From IMG/VR virus record IMGVR_UViG_3300045119_000482, positions 1 to 23,761 of that record: DNA of 23,761 nt. One strand, given 5' to 3'. Below are positions 7,171-14,888 of the stretch, in pieces (the first letter of the stretch is position 1; the number at the start of each line of letters is the position of its first letter). Made by a program: the position numbers and the translations under genes. The stretch is from a virus. The notes under the pieces are model-generated. The model saw only the letters and a program-made list of their open reading frames with translations, had not been told where the DNA came from and searched no databases.

Positions 7171-9554
7171 TGCCGATGCAACCGGCGGTCCTCGGCGCCG
7201 CCAGGCTGGCGAACTTCCGGCTCGGCTACACCGAAGTCGAGGCCGAGATCAATGCGACGCGCGTCAGCATTCTTCTCGCCGGTGTCGAGGTGCGGACGCG
7301 CGTGCGGCTCGAGGGCTTCACGATCCACCACGCGCTCGGCGACAGTCCGAGCACCTGCAGCCTGACGATCGACGGGGCGGCGCCCGTGGTCGAGTCGCGG
7401 CTCCGGGTGACGATCAACCGCACGACGCCGCGGCTCCTGTTCGCCGGCGCGCTCCAGACCGTCGATCAGACCTACGAAGGCCTACCGACGTCGCTGGCGT
7501 ATCCCTGCACCGCGATCGACGACACCGCGCGCGCGGAGCGGGTCCGGCCGTTCGGGATGTGGACGAATGTGTCGGCGACGACGGTCGCGCTCGCGGTGGC
7601 CGCCGCCTGTATGCCGGACTATTCCACGGCGGGGATCGTCGCCGGCCTCCCCAACGTCAGCGTTAACCTCGACAGCAGTGAAGGGGTCAGCGGCGCGCTG
7701 CAGCAACTCGCGACGCTGATTGGCGGCTACTGGCGGATCGACGATCTGACCGTGTACCTGTTCCAGACCGACACGAGCAGCGCGCCCGATCCGATCGACA
7801 GCAGCCATCGCTTCCTGGACGATCCGCCGATTCGCATGACGCGCGACGTCAGCCAGCTCCTGACGCGCGTCTACGGCAAAGGGGGCGGCGCGGGGGCGGC
7901 CACGGCGATCGCGGTGGGGCAGACGACGCTGCCGGTCGAGGATCTGTCGTTCTTCGAAACCGGCGGCGGCCTGGTCGTGGCGCCCGGGACGCAGCGGATC
8001 AGTTACACCGGCATCTCGGCAGGGAGCTCGACCACGCAGGGCGGCAGTACGACGGTCGCGGGCGGCAGCACCACGGTGGCGGCCCGGCCCTCGCCGGCGT
8101 CCGGCGCGTCGCTCGGCGTGACGAACGGGAGTGGCCCGATTCCGGAGAACGTGGGCCCCTGGGCCGTGAAATATACCTTCGCGTATGACGACGGGGTGGA
8201 GTCGATGGCCTCGCCCGCGTCGAACCAGGTCACCGCGAGTGACCCCAACAACGCGACGCTCAACGTGTCGAGTGTCGGGCTCGGCCCGTCGCATTGCTAC
8301 TCGCGTCGGTTTTATCTCAGCCTGGCCACGAACCCGTTCTACGGCAACGCGAGCCAGACAAACCCTGGCGATCCGTTCACGCCCGTGCACAACTTCATCA
8401 TCGCCGACAACTCGACCACGACCTTGAACTGCGGACTCGCGACGGCCGGCTCGACGCTGCAACCCCCGAGCACTAACGCCAACTACAGCGCCGGGGTGAA
8501 TTACCTGTTCGTGAACGACACATCGGTCTTCTTGGCTGGCGGCGGGTCGGCGCGCGTCGGGTCGCAGGTGTTCACCTACACCGGCCGATCGACCTCGAGC
8601 GGCGTCGGCGCGCTGACGGGCGTCTCCGGGATCACCTCGACGATCTCGATCGGCAACACGATCGAGCCGGTCGTCGCCATCGGCGCGGCGACCATCCCGG
8701 TCGCCGACACCGCGATGTTCTTCGCGGGCGGCGGCTCGGCCACGGCGGGCGGACAAACCGTGGCGTATACGGGCCGCTCGACCTCGAGCGGGGCCGGGAA
8801 CCTGACCGGGGTGACCGGGGTCGTGACGGTGATCGCCGGGGGGACCGTCATCGCGTCGGTGACCCTGGCTGGCTCGACCACGCTGCCGATCGTCAACACG
8901 GCGGCGTTCAGCGCCACGGGCGGCACGGCGCGCGTCGGCGGCACCACCTTCACCTACACCGGCCGCTCGACGACCAGCGGCGCGGGGAATCTGACCGGCA
9001 TCCCGGCCAGCGGCGCGGGCGCGCTCAGCGTCACCGTGGTCGGCGGGACAACGATCCTGGTGGGCGCCGGCGGCGCCGGATCCCTGACGGGGGTGCCGGC
9101 GTCGGGCGCGGGATCGGTCCTCTACGCGATCAACCAGGGCGATCCGATCAATATCTGGGTCCAGCGCGACGACGCCGCCGCGCAGACCGTGCAAGCGGCG
9201 ATCGACACCGCGAACGGCCGCACGCCGGCCGACGGGATCTATGAAGGGCCGCCGATCGTGGATGAGCGCCGCGGAACCGCCAGTCTGACCGCCTTGTGTG
9301 ACGCGACGCTGGCGCGCTTCTCGTCGCCGATCGTCACCGTCACCTACGCGACGCGGGACGTGAAGACCCAGATCGGCAAGACCGTGCACGTCGATCTGGC
9401 CTCGCCGGCGATCGGGCCGATCGACCTGGTGATTCAGGACGTGACGATCTCGGAGATCGACGTCGTCCCCCGGGTGGCGCCGAAGTTCACCGTCATGGCG
9501 TCGAGCGTGCGGTTCTCGTTGCCGGATCTGTTGCGGCGGCTGCTGGCCGCCTAG
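7170..9554 (+). CDS. Tail hub/baseplate protein with repeat-bearing insertion
   Basis: A 794-residue protein. Residues 1-245 (VEVRTRVRLEGFTIHHALGD, RLRVTINRTTPRLLFAGALQ, GALQQLATLIGGYWRIDD, DVSQLLTRVYGKG) look like the first half of a hub protein (gpD / Dit-Tal type). Residues about 650-794 (VQAAIDTANGRTPADG, LIVQDVTISEIDV-like VIQDVTISEIDV) look like its second half. Between them sits an insertion: a 'P.V.DLSFFETGGG...SYTG' module near 255-285, an FnIII-like stretch PWAVKYTFAYDDGVESMASP near 330, then three modules of exactly 189 bp / 63 residues with the core YTGRS(S/T)(S/T)SG. 'FpvsG.i.ig.e.isYtG' modules are common in phage host-contact proteins. It starts on the ATG overlapping the tape-measure stop. 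Hub identity is inferred from order and layout. Confidence 0.7.
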   Translation: MPMQPAVLGAARLANFRLGYTEVEAEINATRVSILLAGVEVRTRVRLEGFTIHHALGDSPSTCSLTIDGAAPVVESRLRVTINRTTPRLLFAGALQTVDQTYEGLPTSLAYPCTAIDDTARAERVRPFGMWTNVSATTVALAVAAACMPDYSTAGIVAGLPNVSVNLDSSEGVSGALQQLATLIGGYWRIDDLTVYLFQTDTSSAPDPIDSSHRFLDDPPIRMTRDVSQLLTRVYGKGGGAGAATAIAVGQTTLPVEDLSFFETGGGLVVAPGTQRISYTGISAGSSTTQGGSTTVAGGSTTVAARPSPASGASLGVTNGSGPIPENVGPWAVKYTFAYDDGVESMASPASNQVTASDPNNATLNVSSVGLGPSHCYSRRFYLSLATNPFYGNASQTNPGDPFTPVHNFIIADNSTTTLNCGLATAGSTLQPPSTNANYSAGVNYLFVNDTSVFLAGGGSARVGSQVFTYTGRSTSSGVGALTGVSGITSTISIGNTIEPVVAIGAATIPVADTAMFFAGGGSATAGGQTVAYTGRSTSSGAGNLTGVTGVVTVIAGGTVIASVTLAGSTTLPIVNTAAFSATGGTARVGGTTFTYTGRSTTSGAGNLTGIPASGAGALSVTVVGGTTILVGAGGAGSLTGVPASGAGSVLYAINQGDPINIWVQRDDAAAQTVQAAIDTANGRTPADGIYEGPPIVDERRGTASLTALCDATLARFSSPIVTVTYATRDVKTQIGKTVHVDLASPAIGPIDLVIQDVTISEIDVVPRVAPKFTVMASSVRFSLPDLLRRLLAA
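8490..9060 (+). repeat. Three 189-bp tandem modules inside the hub gene
   Basis: The sequence coding YTG-R-S recurs at 8582, 8771 and 8960, exactly 189 bases apart each time. The protein repeats run V.(V/I).(D/N)T..F...GG.A..G.....YTGRS(S/T).SG.G.LTG. A looser fourth copy lies earlier, near 7930-8020. Boundaries are approximate. Copies differ mostly at silent or conservative positions, so the array is not very recent. Confidence 0.8.
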
Positions 9555-9563
9555 AAAGTCTGC

Positions 9564-10328
9564 ATGGCCCTGACCCTCGATCGCACCGCCTACAACCTCC
9601 TCGTCGACGACGACGGGTCGAACCTCGTCGGCACGGTCTGGACGAAGAACCAGGTCAAGACGGTCCTGCTCGATCCGATCGACGCCGTGCTGGCGACGCT
9701 GGCGGATCCGGTCGGGGTCGCGCACGGCGGGACCGGGATCGCCAGCTACACGATCGGAGATCTGCTCTATGCGAGCGGGGCGACGACGCTGGCGAAGCGG
9801 GCGGCGGTCGCGGTGGGTCAGGTGCTCGTCTCGGGAGGTGTCGGCGTGGCTCCGGCGTGGAGCGCGACGCCGGTCGTCACGACGCTCACGGCAGAAGGCG
9901 TGACCGTCCAGAAGAACTTCAATGGGACCACGCTGTTTGCGGTCACCAACACCGATACGACGAATACCGTCTCTCGCGCGCAGTTGGCGTTGACGGCTGG
10001 TAATGTGACCGGGATCTTTCAAGCCGCGCATTCCTCCGGCTTCGCCTTCGGATCGGTGACGGTGCATTCCGTCGATGTGATCATCGGCAACAGCAGCGCG
10101 TGGCGGTTTGATACTGCCGGGAACCTGCTCGACCTCGCCGCGCACCTCCTCCTGGTCGGGGGCCCCATCCAAACGGCGGGGTACTACCAAGGCACCGAGA
10201 TGACGGCCCCGGCGGCGGGCGCCGTGAACACCGGGCGGATCTACTTCGAGGACAACGGCAGCGGCAAGACGCGCCTGATGTGTCTCTTCAACACCGGCGC
10301 GGCGCAGCAGATCGCGATTCAACCGTAA
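9564..10328 (+). CDS. Tail fibre / receptor-contact protein candidate
   Basis: A 254-residue protein. It contains AHGGTGIASYTIGDLLYAS followed by TTLAKRAAVAVGQVLVSGG and VAPAWSATP. This 'GGTG..sYt.GDLLYas..ttL..l..g..GqvL...gG..PaW' block (residues 52-103) is a recognised motif of phage and prophage tail fibre-like proteins. The rest is beta-rich, with NVTGIFQAAHSSGFAFGSV and GNSSAWRFDTAGNLL, and ends IYFEDNGSGKTRLMCLF. It lies 9 bases after the hub gene. The role in host contact is family-level inference; the receptor is unknown. Confidence 0.75.
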   Translation: MALTLDRTAYNLLVDDDGSNLVGTVWTKNQVKTVLLDPIDAVLATLADPVGVAHGGTGIASYTIGDLLYASGATTLAKRAAVAVGQVLVSGGVGVAPAWSATPVVTTLTAEGVTVQKNFNGTTLFAVTNTDTTNTVSRAQLALTAGNVTGIFQAAHSSGFAFGSVTVHSVDVIIGNSSAWRFDTAGNLLDLAAHLLLVGGPIQTAGYYQGTEMTAPAAGAVNTGRIYFEDNGSGKTRLMCLFNTGAAQQIAIQP

Positions 10329-10337
10329 GGAGGCGTG

Positions 10338-10655
10338 ATGGCGAACGAACAAATTCTCCTGACGGTGCCGGTCGTCCTCCCGACCTTGAGCGGGTTTCGC
10401 CGCGGGGGACTCTATCTCGTCGTGGAGCCCATCCCTCGCATCGCCGTGACGATCATCCGGAACGACAACAACCAGGCCGAAGTCTTCGAGTATCCGGCGG
10501 CCGGGACGTCCCTCGACACACCCGCGAAAGTGATCGCGATCCTCGACGCGCTGAACATCGCCAACCTCTCGACGCGCACGCTCTGGCAGCGGATCGCGGA
10601 CAAGCTCGTGGCGGACTTCCCCACGCGATTCCCGGGTGGAGCGACCGTCGCATGA
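10338..10655 (+). CDS. Small late protein of unknown function
   Basis: A 105-residue protein. Two start codons lie side by side (GTG 10335, ATG 10338). AAGGAGG at 10327-10333 sits 4 bases before the ATG but only 1 before the GTG, so the ATG is chosen. The sequence is mixed (ILLTVPVVLPTLSGFRRGG, AVTIIRNDNNQAEVFEYP, AKVIAILDALNIANLSTRTL). No family is recognised. It overlaps the next gene by 4 bases. Location after the fibre gene suggests an accessory tail or lysis-region role, with low certainty. Confidence 0.6.
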   Translation: MANEQILLTVPVVLPTLSGFRRGGLYLVVEPIPRIAVTIIRNDNNQAEVFEYPAAGTSLDTPAKVIAILDALNIANLSTRTLWQRIADKLVADFPTRFPGGATVA

Positions 10656-11029
10656 TCCCGACGACGCTCGGCGCGCTGGCGGTCGTGTTGGCGCTCGCGG
10701 CACCCGCCCGCGCGGAGGGCGGCTGGCCGCTGTCCCTCGCGCTCGGCGGCTACATGACGCTCAACGGGGCCGACACCGCGCAAACGCTCTACTGCCTCGG
10801 GCAAGCGAGTTGCCGTGAATCGAATCGCGTGCTGGCGGTCTTCGCCGATCATCCGGCCACCTTCGGCGCCGTGAAGATCGGCCTCAACAGCGCCGCGGTC
10901 TACGGCATCGTCCGGCTGCACCAGCAGCACCCCCGGCTCGCGTGGGTGCTCGTCTCAGTCGGCCTCGCGGTCGAAACCTACGCCACCGTGCACAACGCGC
11001 CGTACATTCACTCGGGGTCGCGGCGATGA
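10652..11029 (+). CDS. Exported or membrane small protein, unknown function
   Basis: A 125-residue protein with a signal-like N-terminus MIPTTLGALAVVLALAAPARA, with likely cleavage after ARA near residue 21. Two further hydrophobic stretches follow: TFGAVKIGLNSAAVYGIV and LAWVLVSVGLAVETYATV. The middle has NGADTAQTLYCLGQASCRES with two cysteines that could pair after export. The 'N..Dt..T.......e.N...' order resembles small DUF5658-type membrane proteins, but I am not sure. Overlaps by 4 bases on both sides place it in the lysis-region operon. A role in envelope disruption is conjecture. Confidence 0.6.
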   Translation: MIPTTLGALAVVLALAAPARAEGGWPLSLALGGYMTLNGADTAQTLYCLGQASCRESNRVLAVFADHPATFGAVKIGLNSAAVYGIVRLHQQHPRLAWVLVSVGLAVETYATVHNAPYIHSGSRR

Positions 11030-11442
11030 GCATCCCGACCACCCTCGGCGCACTCGTCCAGGCGGAACCGGCCCTCGGCCGCCTGCTCGAGCAGCGCGTG
11101 TCGATGCGGACCGCCTACCACCTGGCCAAGTTCGCCAAACTCGTGCGCGACGAGACCGCGGTCTATCACCAGCAGCGCGACGCGCTGATCCGGGAACTCG
11201 GCGCGCCGCGCGAGCCGACCGACGCCGAGCGCGCGACGGGGATCCAGGGCCCGGTGACCGAAGTCACGCCGGCGAACCGGACCGCGTTCTTCGCCCGCGA
11301 ACGGGAACTCGCCGCGGTCCCGGTGACCCTCGAGTGGACGCGCCTGAACCTGTCGACGCTCGACGGCATCCAGGTGTCGGGGGCGGACCTCCTGGCGCTC
11401 GAGCCTCTCCTCACCGATCCGCCACCGGAGCCGACGCCATGA
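11026..11442 (+). CDS. Helical late protein of unknown function
   Basis: A 138-residue protein, mostly helical at first (LGRLLEQRVSMRTAYHLAKF, AKLVRDETAVYHQQRDALIR). A TPANRTAFFARERELAAVPV segment follows, with an acidic/Pro end. The first residues, MSIPTTLGAL, share IPTTLGAL with the preceding gene, which starts MIPTTLGAL. No membrane segment is seen. It is placed between a membrane protein and the RlpA-like protein. Family not recognised. Confidence 0.6.
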   Translation: MSIPTTLGALVQAEPALGRLLEQRVSMRTAYHLAKFAKLVRDETAVYHQQRDALIRELGAPREPTDAERATGIQGPVTEVTPANRTAFFARERELAAVPVTLEWTRLNLSTLDGIQVSGADLLALEPLLTDPPPEPTP

Positions 11443-11795
11443 TCACCGTGAAAGCCACGCGCGAAGGCCTCCTCGGCGGCAAGACGAGCTCCGGCTATCT
11501 CGTCGACGCCCTCGTGCCGTTCGTCGCGCTCCCTAGTGCCGCGGCGTTGCGCCAGTGGGTGCGGGTCCGCAATCCCGCGAACGGCAAGAGCATCCGCGCG
11601 CTGGTGTTGGACGTCGGCCCCTGGAACATCAACGACAACGCGTACGTGTTCGGCGGCGCCCGGCCCGCCGCCGAACGCGGCCTGAGCCTGTCGCACACCG
11701 GCCACACCAACGGCGCCGGGATCGACCTCGGCGAAGCGGTCTGGACCGCGCTGGGCATGACCGACAACGCGGACGTCGAGTGGGAGTTCGATTGA
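11439..11795 (+). CDS. RlpA-like double-psi beta-barrel protein, possible cell-wall lytic enzyme
   Basis: A 118-residue protein that is essentially one domain. WVRVRNPANGKSIRALVLDV leads into GPWNINDNAYVFGGARPA, followed by NGAGIDLGEAVWTALG and DVEWEF. 'V.V.n..NGks..v.v.DvGPwn..D...' plus 'gidLs..a...lG' is the double-psi barrel signature of RlpA/expansin proteins; RlpA is a lytic transglycosylase of denuded glycan. There is no signal peptide, so a holin or another exporter would be needed. The next gene is a holin candidate overlapping by 4 bases. I infer a role in lysis or as a tail-borne wall enzyme. No other endolysin is recognised in the window. Confidence 0.68.
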   Translation: MITVKATREGLLGGKTSSGYLVDALVPFVALPSAAALRQWVRVRNPANGKSIRALVLDVGPWNINDNAYVFGGARPAAERGLSLSHTGHTNGAGIDLGEAVWTALGMTDNADVEWEFD

Positions 11796-12154
11796 CCGAC
11801 TGGTTCTACACGCAGCCAGGGATCATCTTGGCGACCGGGATCGTCGTGTCGATCCTCAAGCGCCTGCTCGGCAACGTCCGGGTCGCCAACGCGGTCCCGA
11901 CGTGGGCGTACGCCGTCGCCGTCGCGGGGATCCTGACCTGGCTCGCGGTGGCGGTCTGGCACACGCTGCCAGGCGCGCTGTGGCCCCTGATCTCGCAGGC
12001 CGCGGTGTCGGCCGGGGCCTCGAGCGGCTTCTATGAATGGTTGACGGTGCACCCGACGACGTCGCTGGCGAGCTCCGCGATCAGCGCCAACGTGCCGGTC
12101 GATCTGGTCAACCTGCCGGCGCGTGACCTGAACGTGGTGGGGCCGCGGCCATGA
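11792..12154 (+). CDS. Holin candidate with two membrane segments
   Basis: A 120-residue protein read from TTG 11792, which overlaps the preceding TGA. Two hydrophobic segments are visible: PGIILATGIVVSILKRLLG (residues 9-27) and TWAYAVAVAGILTWLAVAVW (about 37-56). An amphipathic segment LISQAAVSAGASSGFYEWL follows, and then a polar tail. Size and topology fit phage holins, and the neighbour is the RlpA-like candidate lysin. The start is uncertain: no in-frame ATG lies between the TTG and the first membrane segment, which supports the TTG. Confidence 0.6.
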   Translation: MTDWFYTQPGIILATGIVVSILKRLLGNVRVANAVPTWAYAVAVAGILTWLAVAVWHTLPGALWPLISQAAVSAGASSGFYEWLTVHPTTSLASSAISANVPVDLVNLPARDLNVVGPRP

Positions 12155-12969
12155 CGCCCGATCCCCACGAGACCGCGCGGCCGATCGCCGACCGGCGCGA
12201 TCTCCCCGACCGGCGCGATCTGTTGAACGTGCCGATTCCCGATCCGAGCCTGATGACGACGCGGCAGTTGATCCGCGAAGTGTCGACGCTGCGCGAGCTG
12301 CTCGAGGTCAAGCTGGCCCGCCTCGAGGAAACGACGACGCTCCATCGCCAGGTGCTCGACACCCGGATCGACGACATCGAGAAGTCCCGCGAAACCGTCC
12401 GCGCGATGCTCGACGAGCGGCTGCACACCCACGTGACGGGCCTGGAACACGCGGCGACCCTGACGCGCGACGTCCTGCAGACGCGCCTCGACGGGATGGA
12501 CAAAGCGATCCGGCTGCTCCAGGACACCGCCGACAAGTTCCCGGCGCGCATCGACGAGAAGATCGCCGCGCTGCGGGAAGTGCACGACGAGCGGTTTGCC
12601 TCGATTCAGAAGCAATTCGACGAACGCGACGTCCGCACGGAGCAGGCGGCGGGCGCGGTGAAGATCGCCGTGGACGCCGCGCTGCAAGCGCAAAAGGAAG
12701 CGGCGACCGAAACCAACAAGTCGAGCACGGCGGCGATCACGAAGAGCGAGACGGCCACGACCAAGCAGATCGACCAACTCGGCGCGCTGATTCAGCAGAT
12801 GTCCAAAGCCTTCGACGACAAAGTCGGCGATGTCAAAGATCGCTTGACGCGGATCGAGGGCGTCGGCGCGGGCGCGTCGGCGTTGTGGGGCTACGTGGCC
12901 GGAGCGATCGGGGTGATCGTCGGGATAGCGGGCCTCGCGTTCGCGATCCTGAAAGCGTTACGCGCCTGA
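12151..12969 (+). CDS. Long coiled-coil protein with C-terminal membrane anchor
   Basis: A 272-residue protein. An Arg/Asp-rich head contains DRRDL twice in tandem. Residues about 37-235 are nearly continuous charged helix (LRELLEVKLARLEETTTLHR, VRAMLDERLHTHVTGLEHA, ERFASIQKQFDERDVRTEQA, AAITKSETATTKQIDQL). The segment YVAGAIGVIVGIAGLAFAIL (about 247-268) is a single C-terminal membrane anchor. This layout, with the 'ERD.RTeqAa..A..A...Al.AqKEA' motif, is common in phage proteins of the lysis region of unknown function. It could span or tether envelope layers, as a spanin-like or signal-arrest element, but this is inference. It overlaps the holin candidate by 4 bases. Confidence 0.65.
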   Translation: MTPDPHETARPIADRRDLPDRRDLLNVPIPDPSLMTTRQLIREVSTLRELLEVKLARLEETTTLHRQVLDTRIDDIEKSRETVRAMLDERLHTHVTGLEHAATLTRDVLQTRLDGMDKAIRLLQDTADKFPARIDEKIAALREVHDERFASIQKQFDERDVRTEQAAGAVKIAVDAALQAQKEAATETNKSSTAAITKSETATTKQIDQLGALIQQMSKAFDDKVGDVKDRLTRIEGVGAGASALWGYVAGAIGVIVGIAGLAFAILKALRA

Positions 12970-12979
12970 GAGGAGTCCG

Positions 12980-13267
12980 ATGCCTACGTTGAATGTGTTC
13001 GTGAAGGACAAGACGACCGGCGCCCCGATCGGCAACGCCCGCGTCGTCAGCCTGACCAAGAATCAGATCATCGATCCCCCGACTCGGCAGACGTCAGGGG
13101 ACGGCGGCGCGAATCTGTACTTCCAGGGGCCGCCCTTTGTGCCGCCGGTCGCGGTGACGCTCGCGGTCGACGCCGCCGGCTACGCGCCCGGCAGCACCAA
13201 CGATCAGCCGATCCTGTTCGGGTCGGAGGACGTGACCTACACGATCGCCCTCGACCCTTTCGCGTAG
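12980..13267 (+). CDS. Ig-like / carboxypeptidase-regulatory-like small protein
   Basis: A 95-residue beta-sandwich candidate: PTLNVFVKDKTTGAPIGNAR, then TSGDGGANLYFQG, VAVTLAVDAAGYAPGS and VTYTIALDPFA. 'V.v.d..tg.pi.nA.V......T...G.a.f.......v.l.v.a.GY' is the prealbumin-like carboxypeptidase-regulatory fold. It has a good ribosome site (GAGAGGAG, ending 5 bases before the ATG). Such domains are often attached to carbohydrate-binding or hydrolytic modules in phage. The next gene, a glycosidase-like protein, could be joined to it by a -1 shift on C CCT TTC at 13255-13261 (see findings). Confidence 0.65.
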   Translation: MPTLNVFVKDKTTGAPIGNARVVSLTKNQIIDPPTRQTSGDGGANLYFQGPPFVPPVAVTLAVDAAGYAPGSTNDQPILFGSEDVTYTIALDPFA

Positions 13268-13311
13268 GCCCCTCGCTGTCGCTCGAAGAGCGAGCGCAGA
13301 TCCGGGGGGCG

Positions 13312-14238
13312 ATGTGGACGGCGCGGCTGGATCTTTCGCCCTGGGGGCCGCGGCCAGGGGAGCCGGACAACTGCATCTGTATCGACTACTTCGAGTGCTT
13401 TCCGGCGGCCGACCAGGACCGGATCATCGCCGCGTACGGGCCGACGTCGGGGCGGGGCTACACGTCGGCGCCGATGGGGCCGATCGTCGATGCCGGCTAT
13501 CACGGGCAGCTGCCCGCCGTCGACTGGCGCGGCGACATCACGCCGTACCTCAACGCGGCGGAGAAGCTCGAGCAGGCGGGGATCAAGGTCGTCCACTTCC
13601 TGCGGCCGGACCGCGGCTGCGTCGGTCTCGAGTGGACGGTCGCGGACCTGGACCGCGAGCTCGGGCCGCAGTTTGCGACGGCGCGCGCGCAGCGCCTGAT
13701 GCACACGGTCGTACTCGGCTGGGAACCGGGGCCGAAGTACTACTACAACAACGCGTGGTGGGTGGAGATGTGTCAGTGGATGGCGCGCACCTTCCCGCAC
13801 GCGCTCCGGCTGATCCACATGGTCGCGGATTGCGACGCGCCGGTCGGCCAGGACGACGACGTGAAGGGGATCACGAACGGGCAGGGCTGGATGAACGTGG
13901 CCGCCTTCATCCACGGCTACCTCGCGCAGTACGGAGGCTATGTCGGGATGGCGATGGACCAGGTCCCGCACGACTCGCCGGCATTCCGGTCGGGCTATCA
14001 GGCGTTCGCGCGCAACATGCCGGCGGCGGTCGCGGACATGAAAGACCGCTTCATCACCGGCCGCGGCGGCTGGCCGACCTCGAGCGCCTGGGGGGAGGGG
14101 CAGCGCGTGCGCGTCTACTACGGCGAAGGCGCGGCGTACGCCGACTACTGGAACAACTGGCCGGAGGCCGAGTCGATCGAGCTCGGGCGGCTCGCGATGG
14201 CGGCCGGGGCGGACGGCTTTCTCGATGGGGGATCGTGA
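13312..14238 (+). CDS. Glycosidase-like (TIM-barrel type?) phage protein
   Basis: A 308-residue protein from ATG 13312. The visible order is: a conserved start WTARLDLSPWGPRPGEPDN, DYFECFPAADQDRIIAAYG, GYHGQLPAVDWRGDITPYLN, HFLRPDRGC, QRLMHTVVLGWEPGPKYYYN, ALRLIHMVADCDAPVG, then AFIHGYLAQYGGYVGM. Alternating strand-helix with 'W E' and 'H . V .D.D.P' suggests a TIM-barrel hydrolase-like fold, with E in GWEPG and D in ADCDAP as catalytic candidates. I do not recognise a named family. Codons upstream of the ATG in the same frame, from about 13261, read as plausible protein (GPSLSLEERAQIRGA). The true product may therefore start earlier or be fused to the Ig-like gene by frameshift. Possible roles: polysaccharide-degrading tail or lysis enzyme. 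Confidence 0.6.
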   Translation: MWTARLDLSPWGPRPGEPDNCICIDYFECFPAADQDRIIAAYGPTSGRGYTSAPMGPIVDAGYHGQLPAVDWRGDITPYLNAAEKLEQAGIKVVHFLRPDRGCVGLEWTVADLDRELGPQFATARAQRLMHTVVLGWEPGPKYYYNNAWWVEMCQWMARTFPHALRLIHMVADCDAPVGQDDDVKGITNGQGWMNVAAFIHGYLAQYGGYVGMAMDQVPHDSPAFRSGYQAFARNMPAAVADMKDRFITGRGGWPTSSAWGEGQRVRVYYGEGAAYADYWNNWPEAESIELGRLAMAAGADGFLDGGS

Positions 14239-14666
14239 TGAGACACCTGATACCGATCGCGCTCGTGCTCCTGCTCGCGCCCGCGTGCGCCGGCAATATC
14301 AGCGTCAAGCAGAAGATCGATCAAGCGGACCGCGTCGCCTTCGAGTCGCTGCGCCTCTTCCAAACAATGGAGAGCGGCGCGTATCACGCCAACGCGCCCT
14401 GGCCGACGGCCGCGCAGCACCAGCAGATCGGCGCCAAGCTCTCGCAGGCCTACACGCTGGTGATCGACGTCGCGAACGCGGGTCTACACCTGCAGACGGG
14501 CGTGCCGGCCTCGCAACAACTGATCACCGAGATCGCGCTGCTCGGGCAACTCGTGGGCGACCTGGTGACGCTGGCGGCGTTGGCCCCGTCGCCGATCGCG
14601 GCGCAGGCGACGCAGGCCAAGAACGACACGCAGGCGCTGATCGCCGTCTCCACGGGAGGGAAATAG
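14238..14666 (+). CDS. Exported helical protein, possible lipoprotein
   Basis: A 142-residue protein. MRHLIPIALVLLLAPACAGN is an N-terminal signal; Cys17 lies in an imperfect lipobox (L-A-P-A-C), or cleavage could occur after ACA. The rest is helical (VKQKIDQADRVAFESLRLFQ, AAQHQQIGAKLSQAYTLVID, ITEIALLGQLVGDLVTLAAL). ATG 14238 overlaps the upstream TGA; a GTG three bases earlier is the alternative. Location after holin and membrane coiled-coil genes invites an outer-membrane spanin role, which is speculation. Homologues are common in environmental phage as unknowns. Confidence 0.62.
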   Translation: MRHLIPIALVLLLAPACAGNISVKQKIDQADRVAFESLRLFQTMESGAYHANAPWPTAAQHQQIGAKLSQAYTLVIDVANAGLHLQTGVPASQQLITEIALLGQLVGDLVTLAALAPSPIAAQATQAKNDTQALIAVSTGGK

Positions 14667-14668
14667 CC

Positions 14669-14878
14669 ATGCTCAACTTGCCGGTGATCTTGGGGCTGGT
14701 GCAGGCGCTCGCGCCGCTGGTCGTCGGCGGCGTGGTGGGCGTGCAGCACGTGGTCGCGGCGATCCAGGCCGTGCGGCCCGAGCTCGAGGTCGATGACGAC
14801 CTCCGCGCGCTGATCGTCGAGGCGCTCGCCGCGAAGGCGGAGGCCGATCGCGCGGCGTCGGGGACGGATCCGCGGTAA
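14669..14878 (+). CDS. Small hydrophobic late protein, unknown function
   Basis: A 69-residue protein. An N-terminal hydrophobic segment, VILGLVQALAPLVVGGVVGV, could cross the membrane. It is followed by a charged helix ELEVDDDLRALIVEALAAKA. GGGAGGG-like sequence (GGGAGGGAAAT) precedes the ATG. It is the last gene of the rightward late block; a long inverted repeat follows. It could be a second holin-like protein, but this is only position and size. Confidence 0.55.
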   Translation: MLNLPVILGLVQALAPLVVGGVVGVQHVVAAIQAVRPELEVDDDLRALIVEALAAKAEADRAASGTDPR

Positions 14879-14888
14879 CCCGGGTTCG

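Noticed and set aside
7482-10703. A very long open frame (over 1000 codons) on the minus strand opposite the hub and fibre genes
   Set aside because: Arg/Asp/Gly/Val-rich nonsense typical of the antisense of high-GC coding sequence; the plus-strand proteins have recognisable motifs and tight operon spacing.
12151-12250. Tandem DRRDL repeats as a DNA element
   Set aside because: Only two copies within coding sequence and in frame; explained as a protein repeat.
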